Source: Methylotenera oryzisoli
GTDB lineage: Bacteria; Pseudomonadota; Gammaproteobacteria; Burkholderiales; Methylophilaceae
Length of the DNA stretch: 64,000 nt
Assembly (NCBI GenBank): GCA_945907735.1
Contig: CAMDTL010000008.1
Span: forward strand, 19,832-83,831
Direction: 5' to 3'
Positions 35,797-45,088 of this stretch are shown one piece after another (within the stretch, counting starts at the first letter, position 1; every line of letters starts with the position of its first letter). The notes beneath the pieces are model-generated. The model was given only the letters and a program-made list of their open reading frames with translations, was not told the origin of the DNA and did no database searches. Both the position numbers and the translations under genes were made by a program.

Positions 35797-36699
35797 TTAA
35801 TTGCGGGTAAACTCAATTCGTGTGCCGTCATTGCTGGCTAAACTTAAAGCGCCACCTGCATTGGCGATGTCGCCAAATAGCGGATCTTCATCCGATTTCT
35901 CAGCTTGGCTCAAACCTTTAAAGTCATATAAAGAAAAATCTGCTAAGTGCGAAGGCTCGATATTGCCAATGGCGCGGAAGATATTATTGATGCGACCAGG
36001 CTGCTCGCGCTCCCAAGCTTGCAACATATCCTTTACTTTTTGGCGCTGCAAATTAGGCTGGCTGCCACATAAGTCGCAGGGGATGATAGGAAATTCCATT
36101 TGGCGCGCATAGCTGGCAATGTCTTTTTCTGCACAATAAGCCAGCGGACGAATCACCACATTTTGTTTATCGTTGGTCGCCAATTTTGGCGGCATGGCTT
36201 TAAGCTTTGCGCCAAAAAACATATTTAAAAACAGTGTTTCTACAATATCATCACGGTGATGGCCTAGCGCAATTTTAGTCGCACCCAGCTGTTTTGCGGT
36301 GGTGTAAATAATGCCACGCCGTAAGCGAGAACATAAGCTACACGTGGTTGCACCTTCGGGAATTTTTTCTTTCACTACCGAATAAGTATCGGCTTCTACA
36401 ATGCGGTAATCTACCCCTAACTTTTCAAAGTAGGCAGGCAAAATATCTGCTGGAAACCCTGGTTGTTTTTGGTCTAAATTCATGGCGATAATTTTAAACG
36501 TAATGGGTGCGCGCTCTTGCAGCGCCAACATCATCATCAGCATGGTGTAACTATCTTTGCCGCCGCTCATGCACACCAGCACGGTGTCACCATCTTCTAT
36601 CATGTTGTAATCGCCAATGGCCTTGCCAGTAGCGCTTATCAGGCTGTTGCGCAGTTTAATAAAATTGTTGGAATGGTTGTCGGGTAAATGTTTAATCAT
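35797..36699 (-). CDS. ttcA: TtcA, tRNA 2-thiocytidine(32) synthetase
   Basis: 300 residues. The PP-loop SGGKDSYTM binds ATP and the paired [10 protein letters not shown] and CDLCGSQ sequences supply the Cys residues for the iron-sulfur cluster. It thiolates C32 of certain tRNAs. The start overlaps the stop of the pteridine reductase gene by four bases. Cytosolic. Confidence 0.95.
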   Translation of the reverse strand: MIKHLPDNHSNNFIKLRNSLISATGKAIGDYNMIEDGDTVLVCMSGGKDSYTMLMMMLALQERAPITFKIIAMNLDQKQPGFPADILPAYFEKLGVDYRIVEADTYSVVKEKIPEGATTCSLCSRLRRGIIYTTAKQLGATKIALGHHRDDIVETLFLNMFFGAKLKAMPPKLATNDKQNVVIRPLAYCAEKDIASYARQMEFPIIPCDLCGSQPNLQRQKVKDMLQAWEREQPGRINNIFRAIGNIEPSHLADFSLYDFKGLSQAEKSDEDPLFGDIANAGGALSLASNDGTRIEFTRN

Positions 36700-37457
36700 A
36701 AATTTAAGCTCCTGCCGCCATCCACCGCCAGTACGTGGCCAGTGACAAAAGGCGCATCGACAACCAAAAATTTTACTGCTTTGGCGATGTCGCTGGCTTC
36801 GCCGACGCGTTTGAGTAGGGTTTGCGAGATGACGCGTTGACGATAGACTTCGTCAAATTGCGGGTTATTTTCTGGCCATAGCACTGGGCCTGGCGCGACC
36901 GCATTCACGCGCACTTCAGGGCTTAATTCTTGCGCGAGCGATTTTGTGAGCGTCACCAAGCCTGCTTTAGCCATGCTGTAAACCACATAACTTTTCTTTG
37001 GGCGTTCAATATGCATATCGGTAATATTAATAATACAGCCGTGGTTTTTGCGCAGTTGCGGCGCGGCAGCCTGCGCGAGGAACATCGGCGCTTTCAGGTT
37101 GCTGCCCATTAAATCTTGCCAGTTTTCCTCGTTGACTTGGCCAATTTCAGTCGGGTAATAAGTCGAAGCATTGTTAATCAGCACATCTAATTGTCCAAAT
37201 TGATGCACCGTTTCGTGCACCAAGCTTGGCAACACAGCGATATTAAGCAAATCACCCTGAATAATCGCTACAGAATTTGCCCGCTGCAAATTAAGCTCGG
37301 CTTGCAAGGCGCGCGCCTCTTTGATGCTGGTTTTGTAGTGGATCATCAAATTGGCGCCACTTGCGTGTAGCTCGCGACAAATGGCCGCCCCCACGCGCTT
37401 GGCGCCGCCTGTAATTAAAACTACTTTAGTCGTTAAATTTTTAGAGTCAGAATTCAA
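36696..37457 (-). CDS. Pteridine reductase, short-chain dehydrogenase family (FolM/PTR1-like)
   Basis: 253 residues. The NADPH motif is [16 protein letters not shown], with the Arg typical of pteridine reductases in place of the usual second Gly environment. The active-site YSMAKAG, NNAS motif and [13 protein letters not shown] fit this SDR subgroup. It reduces dihydromonapterin or dihydrobiopterin to tetrahydro forms, probably a FolM-type role in pterin metabolism. Exact substrate is unproven. Coupled to ttcA downstream and divergent from the MidA-like gene with 38 bases between starts. Confidence 0.85.
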   Translation of the reverse strand: MNSDSKNLTTKVVLITGGAKRVGAAICRELHASGANLMIHYKTSIKEARALQAELNLQRANSVAIIQGDLLNIAVLPSLVHETVHQFGQLDVLINNASTYYPTEIGQVNEENWQDLMGSNLKAPMFLAQAAAPQLRKNHGCIINITDMHIERPKKSYVVYSMAKAGLVTLTKSLAQELSPEVRVNAVAPGPVLWPENNPQFDEVYRQRVISQTLLKRVGEASDIAKAVKFLVVDAPFVTGHVLAVDGGRSLNL

Positions 37458-37495
37458 TTTTTACTCACTTTGGTTTCAAAATATTATAATGGCTT

Positions 37496-38650
37496 ATGGC
37501 CTTACTACCTATTCCCTCGCCAAATGATCAGGCACTTAGCCAGCAATTAGCCAGTTTAATTCAACAAAAAATTGAAGATAATAATGGTTGGATAGATTTT
37601 GCGACTTTTATGCACATGGCACTTTACACGCCAAATTTAGGCTATTACAGCGGCGGCGCGAAGAAGTTTGGGTTGCGTGGCGATTTTGTCACTGCGCCAG
37701 AGATCTCACCTTTATTTTCAAAAACAATCGCCGTGCAAGCCGCACAAATATTGGCTTGCAGCGATGGTGATGACCCTGCTGCTAACATCTTGGAGCTGGG
37801 GGCAGGAACGGGTAAGTTAGCCGCAGATTTACTACTGGAATTAAACGAGTTAAACCAGCTGCCGAAGCAATATTTCATTTTGGAAGTAAGTGCACACTTA
37901 CGTCATATTCAGCGCGAAACTTTGCATAAACAATTATCAGCAGAGTTGTTTAATAAGCTGGTTTGGCTGGAAACTTTGCCAAAAAGTTTTACGGGTTTGG
38001 TGTTGGGCAACGAGGTGTTGGACGCGATTCCCGTGCATTTAATTCACCACACAGCGCAAGGCTGGCGCGAGCGTGGCGTGGGTATTAATGGTGAATTTAT
38101 GTGGCAAGATGCTGAATTAAGCGCGCCAAACTTAATAGATAATTTACCAGTTGATTTGCCGATTGGTTACGTGGCAGAAGTCTGCCCGGCTGTATCAGCA
38201 TTGGTTTACAGCTTAGCAGAAATGTTAGAAACAGGCGTAATTTTGCTGATTGATTATGGTTTTTCGGCGCGTGAATATTATCATCCGCAGCGTAACCAAG
38301 GCACGCTCATGTGCCATTATCAGCATTACGCGCATGATAATCCGCTCACGCATATTGGGCTGCAGGATATGACTGCACATGTGAATTTTACGCAAATAGC
38401 ACATGCCTGTAAGCAAGTGCGGGTTGCTGGGTACGTTTCGCAGGCGCAGTTTTTAATTAATTGTGGTATTTTAACTATTTTGCAACAACTTTCACCTAAC
38501 GATTCAGCCTATATGAAACTCGCTGCAGCGGCGCAAAAACTTATGTCACCCGCTGAAATGGGCGATCTGTTTAAAGTGATTGCTTTCACCAAAAGTATTG
38601 ATGCGCCGCTGCTTGGCTTTAAAAGCGGTGACAAAACGCATACGCTTTAG
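37496..38650 (+). CDS. MidA/NDUFAF7-like class I SAM-dependent methyltransferase
   Basis: 384 residues, DUF185 family. The SAM-binding ILELGAGTGKLAADLL and the conserved GNEVLDAIPVHLI and LIDYGF are seen. The eukaryotic relative NDUFAF7 methylates a complex I arginine; the bacterial role is not established. The family signature GLRGDFVTAPEISPLF lies near residue 60. It is followed by two repeat hairpins and trmB. Confidence 0.85.
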   Translation: MALLPIPSPNDQALSQQLASLIQQKIEDNNGWIDFATFMHMALYTPNLGYYSGGAKKFGLRGDFVTAPEISPLFSKTIAVQAAQILACSDGDDPAANILELGAGTGKLAADLLLELNELNQLPKQYFILEVSAHLRHIQRETLHKQLSAELFNKLVWLETLPKSFTGLVLGNEVLDAIPVHLIHHTAQGWRERGVGINGEFMWQDAELSAPNLIDNLPVDLPIGYVAEVCPAVSALVYSLAEMLETGVILLIDYGFSAREYYHPQRNQGTLMCHYQHYAHDNPLTHIGLQDMTAHVNFTQIAHACKQVRVAGYVSQAQFLINCGILTILQQLSPNDSAYMKLAAAAQKLMSPAEMGDLFKVIAFTKSIDAPLLGFKSGDKTHTL

Positions 38651-38658
38651 ATATTGTC

Positions 38659-38711
38659 ATGCTGAATCAAGTTCAGCATCTTAGCTTTAGATTGCGGGTC
38701 AAGCCCGCAAT
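38659..38711. repeat. Two tandem hairpins with the same loop (REP-like element)
   Basis: ATGCTGAA-TCAAG-TTCAGCAT (38659-38679) and ATTGCGGG-TCAAG-CCCGCAAT (38691-38711) are perfect 8-bp hairpins 11 bases apart with the identical loop TCAAG. The second resembles dispersed palindromes found in many proteobacterial genomes. They lie between the MidA-like gene and trmB and may also act as a terminator. Only this copy is noticed in the window. Confidence 0.6.
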
Positions 38712-38740
38712 GATGGCATGAAGTTGTATAATGCCGCGCC

Positions 38741-39454
38741 ATGACTGAAGAAGAAAACATCATTGAAAATATTAAGCACCGCCGCATCCGCAGTTTTGTA
38801 CTGCGCCAAGGGCGGCTTACCAAAGGTCAAGCGCGGGCGCTGGAAACACAGTGGCCAAAATATGGCGTGGAATATACCTCTCAGCCCATCGATTTAAACA
38901 AAACTTTCGGCAGAATCGAGAGCAAAAAAATCCTCGAAATTGGCTTTGGCATGGGCGAAACTACTGCGAAAATCGCACAAACTTTGCCAGACTTTGACTT
39001 TTTGGCAGCTGAGGTGCATACGCCTGGTGTGGGCAGTTTGTTAAAGCTGATACAAGAAGGCGACATTGCTAACATTCGCATTATTCAGCATGATGTAGTG
39101 GATGTGCTGCAAAACATGGTTGCGGATAATAGTTTGGATGGCGTGCATATTTTCTTTCCCGACCCGTGGCATAAAAAACGTCATCATAAGCGTAGATTGA
39201 TTCAAGCTGAGTTTGTAAAATTACTTTGCAGTAAATTAAAAACTGGCGGCTATTTGCATGTGGCGACGGATTGGCAGGAGTATGCCGAATGGGTGCGGGA
39301 GGTTTTGCATGCTGAGCAGCAATTAAAGAATAGCGCAGCCAAAGAACACAATGGCTATGCCGAAAAACCGAGTTATCGCCCGCTGACCAAGTTTGAAAAT
39401 CGCGGTATTAAATTAGGCCACGGCGTTTGGGATTTAGTCTTTACTCGAATTTGA
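38741..39454 (+). CDS. trmB: TrmB, tRNA (guanine(46)-N7)-methyltransferase
   Basis: 237 residues. SAM-binding [14 protein letters not shown] and the signature [16 protein letters not shown] identify TrmB. It methylates N7 of G46 in the variable loop of many tRNAs. The 3' end overlaps the convergent engB by 21 bases. The start ATG at 38741 follows a TATAATG stretch and has little visible ribosome site. Confidence 0.96.
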   Translation: MTEEENIIENIKHRRIRSFVLRQGRLTKGQARALETQWPKYGVEYTSQPIDLNKTFGRIESKKILEIGFGMGETTAKIAQTLPDFDFLAAEVHTPGVGSLLKLIQEGDIANIRIIQHDVVDVLQNMVADNSLDGVHIFFPDPWHKKRHHKRRLIQAEFVKLLCSKLKTGGYLHVATDWQEYAEWVREVLHAEQQLKNSAAKEHNGYAEKPSYRPLTKFENRGIKLGHGVWDLVFTRI

Positions 39455-40069
39455 GTCGCTTGCGTTTGAGTCATCGGAAAATAACCAAGCGCCAATAATC
39501 TTCTCAGCTTCTTCCACGCCTTGTTTTTTTGAGCTAGAAAATAATTGCACGGTGCAGCTTTCGCCCCAAGTTGCCAGTAGCTCTTTACGCACTTTTGCGA
39601 GGGTTAAACTGGCTTCGCCGCGTGAGAGTTTATCGGATTTTGTGAGTAATACATGCACTGGTTTGTTGCTGGGGCAAAACCAATCCAACATTTGTTTATC
39701 GAGCGGTTGCAGCGGGTGGCGGCTATCCATCACTAATACCAAGCCAGCTAAACTTATTCTTTCACTTAAATAGCGCGCCAATACGCTTTGCCAGTGCGCG
39801 CGCATGCTTTCAGGCACTTTGGCGTAACCGTAACCAGGCAAATCAACCAAGTGTCTATCGTTGCCCAGCGTGAAAAAATTGATTAGCTGCGTGCGGCCTG
39901 GCTGCTTGCTTACGTAAGCCAAGCGATTGTGATTAGCCAGCGTGTTCAAGGCGCTGGATTTACCTGCGTTTGAGCGGCCAGCAAAGGCGACCTCAATGCC
40001 GCTTGCGGGCGGCAAATCGCGCAAGTGATGGGCGGAGATAAAAAATTGTGCGTTTTGGAACAAGCTCAT
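39434..40069 (-). CDS. engB: EngB/YsxC ribosome biogenesis GTP-binding protein
   Basis: 211 residues from the ATG at 40069 ([20 protein letters not shown]), where family members start; the open frame continues to 40231 but would overlap the cytochrome gene and carries no conserved sequence. G1 is [13 protein letters not shown]3 is DLPGYG, G4 is [10 protein letters not shown] and the end of the domain is LFSSSKKQG. It is a GTPase needed for 50S assembly. Immediately before the ATG is a run of eight C on the coding strand and no Shine-Dalgarno, which is odd. The C-terminal tail is Ser/Asp-rich ([15 protein letters not shown]). Confidence 0.92.
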   Translation of the reverse strand: MSLFQNAQFFISAHHLRDLPPASGIEVAFAGRSNAGKSSALNTLANHNRLAYVSKQPGRTQLINFFTLGNDRHLVDLPGYGYAKVPESMRAHWQSVLARYLSERISLAGLVLVMDSRHPLQPLDKQMLDWFCPSNKPVHVLLTKSDKLSRGEASLTLAKVRKELLATWGESCTVQLFSSSKKQGVEEAEKIIGAWLFSDDSNASDSNSSKD

Positions 40070-40170
40070 TGGGGGGGGTGCATCGCTATTGTTGAAGGCG
40101 TAAATGCTATCACGAACAACTGATTTTTGATAAAATATTAAGTTAATTAAATAGTTAGGAATGTTCTGTA

Positions 40171-40797
40171 ATGATGAAGCAAAGGAGTCTTGTCGCCTTG
40201 GTGATATCAAGTTTGGTGGTTTTATCTGCAATTGCAGCAGAAAAACGCCCGCTAGCTTCAGTCGAAAAAAGTGCAGTAGAGAAAACTGTGCAAACCGTAT
40301 GTGCTGCTTGCCACGGGGCTGATGGCAATGGCGCGATTGTGCTTAACCCAAAATTAGCAGGCCAACATCCTGAGTATTTGCTTAAACAGCTCACCAACTT
40401 TAAAGAAGGCAAGCGCGCCAATGTAGTGATGGCAGGCATTGTGGCCAATTTAAGTAAAGAAGACATGCAGGGATTGGCCAATTTTTATGCAAGTAAAACA
40501 CAAACACTTGCCAAGGCTAAAAGTAACGGAGCTGGTTCATTAGGTGAAAAAATTTATCGTGGTGGTATTGCGACCACTGGGGTGCCTGCGTGTGCAGCCT
40601 GCCATGGCGCTACTGGTGCGGGCATTCCAAAACAGTTTCCACGCGTTAGTGGTCAGCATGCAGACTATGCTTTGCAACAACTGAGAACTTTTCGAACTGC
40701 TGAGCGGGCTAATGCACCTATGATGATGACAATTGCTGCCAAAATGACCGATGCAGAAATGCAGGCTGTTGCTGATTATATGCAGGGTTTGCGCTAG
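40171..40797 (+). CDS. Cytochrome c4-type diheme protein
   Basis: 208 residues. A signal peptide (about 1-23, VVLSAIAA) precedes two c-type domains, each with a heme motif: CAACHGADG near residue 46 and CAACHGATG near residue 146, and distal methionines in ANVVMAG and APMMMT. Such proteins carry electrons in the periplasm, often from bc1 to terminal oxidases; the petABC genes are 19 kb downstream. Divergent from engB, a conserved pairing in betaproteobacteria where resB/ccsB often follow; these are absent here. Confidence 0.9.
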   Translation: MMKQRSLVALVISSLVVLSAIAAEKRPLASVEKSAVEKTVQTVCAACHGADGNGAIVLNPKLAGQHPEYLLKQLTNFKEGKRANVVMAGIVANLSKEDMQGLANFYASKTQTLAKAKSNGAGSLGEKIYRGGIATTGVPACAACHGATGAGIPKQFPRVSGQHADYALQQLRTFRTAERANAPMMMTIAAKMTDAEMQAVADYMQGLR

Positions 40798-40875
40798 TAG
40801 TAGCGTGCGCTAATTTAGCTGTTGCTTGTTGTGTGTTTTTAATTAAAATGGTGACAAACTTTAAACGCACAACAA

Positions 40876-41694
40876 ATGACTCAAAATATCGTCGGGCATA
40901 ATCTCGTTGAGATAGACAATCTCTCGTTTGGCTACAAAGGTCGCCTGTTGCACCAAGGCATTAACATGGTGTTTCCGCGCGGTAAAGTGGTGGCCATTAT
41001 GGGTGGCAGCGGTAGCGGTAAGACGACACTGCTGCGCCTGATTGGTGGTCAAATTAGGCCTGCTAAAGGTGAGGTGCGTGTAGATGGTCATGTAGTGCAT
41101 CAGCAAAGCCGTGAAGGCATTTATCAGCTGCGTCGAAAAATGGGCATGCTGTTTCAGCATGGTGCGTTATTTACTGATTTATCGGTGTATGAAAACGTAG
41201 CTTTCCCCATGCGAGAGCATACCGACTTTCCCGAAACTATAATTCACGATTTGGTGCTATTAAAATTGCACGCAGTTGGCTTGCGTGGTGCGCACAAGCT
41301 CAAGCCAGCCGAGCTCTCTGGGGGTATGGCACGGCGTGTAGCCCTGGCTCGTGCCATTGCGCTAGACCCGGATATCGTGATGTATGACGAGCCCTTTGCT
41401 GGACTGGATCCCATTTCGATGGGAGTGATCTGCGATTTAATCCGCACCCTTAACGATGCGCTTGGTACCACGTCCATCATTGTTTCGCACGATGTGAAAG
41501 AAACCTTTTCAATCGCAGATTATGTTTATTTTGTTGCCAATGGAACGGTTGCGGCAGAAGGCACACCTGATGATCTAAATAAATCGACTTTGCCATTTGT
41601 GCATCAATTTGTACATGGCGAAAAAGATGGCCCCGTTCCTTTTCATTATGTGGCAGGCGACTATAAACAAGCATTATTGGGGCTTGAAGCATGA
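40876..41694 (+). CDS. mlaF: MlaF, phospholipid transport ABC ATPase
   Basis: 272 residues. Walker A GGSGSGKTTLLRLI, Q-loop GMLFQHGALF, signature LSGGMARRVALARAI and Walker B IVMYDEPFAGLD are intact. With MlaE, MlaD and MlaB it forms the inner-membrane complex that moves phospholipids between inner membrane and the periplasmic carrier MlaC, keeping outer leaflet asymmetry. It overlaps mlaE by four bases. Confidence 0.95.
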   Translation: MTQNIVGHNLVEIDNLSFGYKGRLLHQGINMVFPRGKVVAIMGGSGSGKTTLLRLIGGQIRPAKGEVRVDGHVVHQQSREGIYQLRRKMGMLFQHGALFTDLSVYENVAFPMREHTDFPETIIHDLVLLKLHAVGLRGAHKLKPAELSGGMARRVALARAIALDPDIVMYDEPFAGLDPISMGVICDLIRTLNDALGTTSIIVSHDVKETFSIADYVYFVANGTVAAEGTPDDLNKSTLPFVHQFVHGEKDGPVPFHYVAGDYKQALLGLEA

Positions 41695-42485
41695 TAGTAA
41701 ACTCACGCCTTCATCTTTTTTGCACTATTGGACATCGTTTTACTCAGCGTATTTGGCGCTTAGGTGCTGGCGCGCGGCTGTTCTGGCTTACGATTATTTC
41801 ATCTGGTGAAAGCTTTCGCAGGTTTCATTTAACCATACGCGAGGTGTATTTTACTGGCGTCATGTCACTTATCATTATCGTGGTTTCTGCATTCTTTGTG
41901 GGCATGGTGCTGGCCTTGCAAGGTTATAATACGTTGCAACGTTATGGTTCGTCTGAAGCCATTGGTGTATTGGTCGCGCTAGCATTGGTACGGGAGTTAG
42001 GTCCTGTGGTCACTGCCTTGTTATTTGCTGGCCGTGCTGGCACTGCCATTACCGCAGAGATAGGCTTAATGAAGGCCACCGAGCAGTTATCCGCCATGGA
42101 GATGATGGCGGTCAGCCCCATCTCACGTGTGATTGCGCCCCGCTTTTGGGCAGGTGTCATTGCGATGCCAATTTTAAATGTTTTATTTTGTATGGTAGGC
42201 ATCTTGGGCGGTTATTTAGTCGCGGTGCCCTTGATTGGGGTGGATGCAGGCGCATTTTGGTCGCAAATGCAGGCTAATGTGGATTGGCGTTTGGATATTT
42301 TGAATGGCGTCATCAAAAGTGCGGTGTTTGGCGTGGCTTGCACTATGATTGCGCTATTTGAAGGTTACGATGCGCCACCTACCGCTGAAGGGGTGAGTAG
42401 TGCCACCACCAGAACGGTTGTGACATCATCGCTGGCAGTATTAGGCCTAGATTTTGCATTAACTTCATTTATGATCAGTATATAG
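41691..42485 (+). CDS. mlaE: MlaE, phospholipid transport ABC permease
   Basis: 264 residues with five to six membrane helices. VGMVLALQGYNTLQRYGSS and LVRELGPVVTALLFAGRAG are family hallmarks, as is GYDAPPTAEGVSSATT near the end. It is the permease dimer of the Mla complex. Coupled to mlaF by an ATGA overlap and followed by mlaD after 17 bases. Confidence 0.95.
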   Translation: MIVNSRLHLFCTIGHRFTQRIWRLGAGARLFWLTIISSGESFRRFHLTIREVYFTGVMSLIIIVVSAFFVGMVLALQGYNTLQRYGSSEAIGVLVALALVRELGPVVTALLFAGRAGTAITAEIGLMKATEQLSAMEMMAVSPISRVIAPRFWAGVIAMPILNVLFCMVGILGGYLVAVPLIGVDAGAFWSQMQANVDWRLDILNGVIKSAVFGVACTMIALFEGYDAPPTAEGVSSATTRTVVTSSLAVLGLDFALTSFMISI

Positions 42486-42502
42486 CGCGCTGGGAGCAGG
42501 TA

Positions 42503-43063
42503 ATGGAAAGAACAACGATAGATTTATGGGTGGGCATTTTTGTGGCACTGGGTGTAGCCGCCTTGCTGGGATTGGCCATGAAAGTGGGCAACCTGACGAC
42601 AGACGATATAGGTGAAATTTATAGCGTTACCGCCAATTTTGAAAATATTGGTGGTTTAAAACCGCGTGCGCCAGTTAAAAGCGCGGGCGTAGTGGTGGGG
42701 CGCGTGGCGGATATTACATTTGACCCAGCAACTTTTGAGGCGGTGGTCAATCTCAGCGTAGATAAACGCTATCATTTTCCTAAAGACACCTTTGCCAACA
42801 TCTACACAGCAGGCTTGCTTGGTGAGCAATATATTGGTTTAGAGGCTGGCGGTGATGAGGTGATGTTAAAAAGTGGTGATAAAATTACACAAACGCAAGA
42901 TGCGGTGGTGTTAGAAAAAATGATTAGCCAATTTTTGTATAATAAAGCGTCAGAAGAGCCTAAAGAAACTGCGTCAGCAGCTGTTTCAGCATCAACCAAG
43001 TCAGGTGATGATGCGTTAGGTTCAAGTCCATTGGATGACATGAAAAAACCTGTGGCGCCGTAG
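42503..43063 (+). CDS. mlaD: MlaD, MCE-domain phospholipid-binding protein
   Basis: 186 residues. One N-terminal membrane helix (about 8-26) and an MCE domain (about 38-118, with VTANFENIGGLKPRAPVKSA and GLLGEQYIGLEAGG). Hexameric MCE rings form a hydrophobic pore for lipid between MlaE and MlaC. The C-terminal 45 residues are Ser/Ala/Lys-rich and likely disordered. mlaC follows after 28 bases. Confidence 0.94.
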   Translation: MERTTIDLWVGIFVALGVAALLGLAMKVGNLTTDDIGEIYSVTANFENIGGLKPRAPVKSAGVVVGRVADITFDPATFEAVVNLSVDKRYHFPKDTFANIYTAGLLGEQYIGLEAGGDEVMLKSGDKITQTQDAVVLEKMISQFLYNKASEEPKETASAAVSASTKSGDDALGSSPLDDMKKPVAP

Positions 43064-43091
43064 AGTAGAGACAAAAAAGGATTTAAAAATA

Positions 43092-43754
43092 ATGAAAAAA
43101 ATATTGATTGCGTTACAATTTTTTATAACATTAGGCTTGCTTTGTGGCAGTGTAAGCAGTTTGGCGATTGAAAGCCCCGACGAGCTGGTGAAGCGTACGG
43201 CAGAAGATGTTTTGGCTACAGTTAGAAGTGATAAAGACATTCAAGCAGGTGATCAAGAAAAAATATTTGCCTTGGCCGAAGAGAAAATTGTACCTAATTT
43301 TAGTTTTGATAAAGTTTCACGCATGGTGCTTGGCAAAAATTGGACAAAGGCAACGCCAGAGCAAAAAACGGCTTTTCAGGCCGAGTTTCGCACGCTACTG
43401 ATACGCACTTATGCCAGTGCACTATCAAAATATAGAAATCAAACCATTGAATACAAACCTTTGCGCCTAGCAGACGAGGCTAGTATTGCTTCAGTAAAAA
43501 CGCAAATCATCCAGTCTGGTGGCCAACCTATCGTTGTGGATTACTCGCTGGAAAAACAGGCGGATGTTTGGAAGGTATATGACATTGTGATTGAGGGCGT
43601 GAGCTTGGTGACCAATTACCGTAGTCAGTTTGCACAGGAAATTCGCCAAAATGGCTTGGATAGCTTAGTAAAAAAATTGAATGATAAAAACAGCGCCGCG
43701 ATGGCAAAAAACGCAGCCTCACAAAATACATCTACACAAAAGGTCTCTAATTGA
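43092..43754 (+). CDS. mlaC: MlaC, periplasmic phospholipid shuttle
   Basis: 220 residues. Signal peptide about 1-25 (LLCGSVSSLAI), then a Tol_Tol_Ttg2 domain with ILPNFSFDKVSRMVLG-like VPNFSFDKVSRMVLGKNW and VYDIVIEGVSLVTNYRSQF. It carries phospholipid across the periplasm. Many betaproteobacteria have the lipoprotein mlaA (vacJ) gene beside these genes, but none is here. The stop overlaps the TTG of mlaB. Confidence 0.94.
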   Translation: MKKILIALQFFITLGLLCGSVSSLAIESPDELVKRTAEDVLATVRSDKDIQAGDQEKIFALAEEKIVPNFSFDKVSRMVLGKNWTKATPEQKTAFQAEFRTLLIRTYASALSKYRNQTIEYKPLRLADEASIASVKTQIIQSGGQPIVVDYSLEKQADVWKVYDIVIEGVSLVTNYRSQFAQEIRQNGLDSLVKKLNDKNSAAMAKNAASQNTSTQKVSN

Positions 43755-44032
43755 GTCAAATAGCGCAAATCGGTAACCACTGGAATATCAGTGGTGATGT
43801 TGTGATTGGGACAATATCACCACTTTTAGCAGCCAGTAAATCGATGTCTATTAAGGTTGATACCACCATTGATTTTGCGCAGGTAACCGATATTGATACT
43901 TCGGCGATCAGTTTGATTTTGGAGTGGAAACGGCGGGCACAAAAGGAAAATAAACCGCTAAAATTTGTGAATTTACCCGCCAATTTAGTCAGCCTAACGC
44001 AATTATATGGCGTGTCAGAATTAATCAACTAG
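43751..44032 (+). CDS. mlaB: MlaB, STAS-domain subunit
   Basis: 93 residues from a TTG at 43751 that overlaps the mlaC stop (TTGA). The STAS fold is visible: TIDFAQVTDIDTSAISLILE with the conserved Asp-Thr-Ser. MlaB binds MlaF and is needed for its stability and activity. It is the last gene of the mlaFEDCB operon; a terminator follows. Confidence 0.88.
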   Translation: MSQIAQIGNHWNISGDVVIGTISPLLAASKSMSIKVDTTIDFAQVTDIDTSAISLILEWKRRAQKENKPLKFVNLPANLVSLTQLYGVSELIN

Positions 44033-44102
44033 GACAATTAGCCTAGTTGTTCAGTTAATGCCTGCACAGGTAAGTGATAGCGATTTGTATTTTATAACGT
44101 TA

Positions 44103-44134
44103 ACCCCATCTATAAGGTGGGGTTTCGTTTTTAT
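44103..44134 (+). terminator. Rho-independent terminator after mlaB
   Basis: AACCCCA pairs with TGGGGTT around a short loop and is followed by a T-rich run (TTTCGTTTTTAT). It separates the mla operon from the ABC exporter genes. Confidence 0.75.
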
Positions 44135-44173
44135 AAGGTAACAATAAAAAAGCAAATGAAAATTGAGTAAGTA

Positions 44174-45088
44174 ATGACAATTCCAGCTATTCACATTGAA
44201 CAGGTTCACAAGCACTTTGGTGCGCTACGCGCATTGAATGGCATTAATTTAACCATCAATCAAGGTGAGTTTTTTGGGCTGCTTGGCCCAAATGGGGCAG
44301 GAAAATCTACGCTGATTAATATTTTGGCAGGCTTGCTTAAGCCCACACAAGGCAAAGTATCTGTGATGGGGCATGATGTGGTAAACGATTACCAGGCCGC
44401 ACGTTTAAGTCTAGGCGTGGTGCCACAAGAGTTGGTGTTTGATCCATTTTTTAATGTGCGTGAAATGCTCCGTTTTCAAGCAGGTTATTTTGGGCGTGGT
44501 CGTGAGAATGATGCTTGGGTAGACGAAGTGATTGAAAATTTGGGTTTAACCGATAAAGCCCACACCAATATGCGCAAGCTTTCTGGAGGCATGAAACGAC
44601 GCGCGCTTATCGCGCAAGCCTTAGCGCATAAACCACCGGTAATCGTATTAGATGAACCTACAGCGGGGGTAGATGTAGAATTGCGGCAAATGATGTGGGG
44701 CTTTATTAAAAAGTTGAATGCTGATGGGCACACCATTATTTTAACTACGCATTATCTCGAAGAAGCTGAAACGCTGTGCGAGCGCGTGGCGATGATGAAG
44801 CAGGGTGAAATTGTGGCTTTAGATACTACCGCCAATTTGCTGAATAAATTAGCAGGTAAAAATTTACGCTTGAAATTGGCGGCGGCGCTGCCAACCACAT
44901 TATTGCCATTGTTGAAAAGTGGTGAAAATGGTGTTTATACGCTGGCGCTGACCGAGCTTAACCAAGTGGAGTATGTGATGAGCGAGTTGCGCAAAGCCAA
45001 GCTGAATATAGAAGACATGCAACTATTTGAAGCTGATTTAGAAGATGTGTTTATGTCTTTGGTTGGTGGAAATGCAGGTGGAGAATGA
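44174..45088 (+). CDS. ABC-2 type exporter, ATP-binding subunit (YadG-like)
   Basis: 304 residues. Walker A GPNGAGKSTLINIL, signature LSGGMKRRALIAQAL and Walker B VIVLDEPTAGVD. A C-terminal extension of about 80 residues follows the ATPase core, as in CcmA/YadG-type subunits. With the permease encoded next, overlapping by four bases, it forms an inner-membrane exporter of unknown substrate. The pair next to bolA and murA is conserved in betaproteobacteria. Confidence 0.9.
   Translation: MTIPAIHIEQVHKHFGALRALNGINLTINQGEFFGLLGPNGAGKSTLINILAGLLKPTQGKVSVMGHDVVNDYQAARLSLGVVPQELVFDPFFNVREMLRFQAGYFGRGRENDAWVDEVIENLGLTDKAHTNMRKLSGGMKRRALIAQALAHKPPVIVLDEPTAGVDVELRQMMWGFIKKLNADGHTIILTTHYLEEAETLCERVAMMKQGEIVALDTTANLLNKLAGKNLRLKLAAALPTTLLPLLKSGENGVYTLALTELNQVEYVMSELRKAKLNIEDMQLFEADLEDVFMSLVGGNAGGE

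Noticed and set aside
38659..38711. CRISPR-like repeat
   Set aside because: Two palindromes with different stems, no third copy and no regular spacers; no cas genes in the window.
40070..40231. Upstream extension of engB to 40231
   Set aside because: It overlaps the divergent cytochrome gene start and runs through the eight-base homopolymer; family members start at the MSLF methionine.
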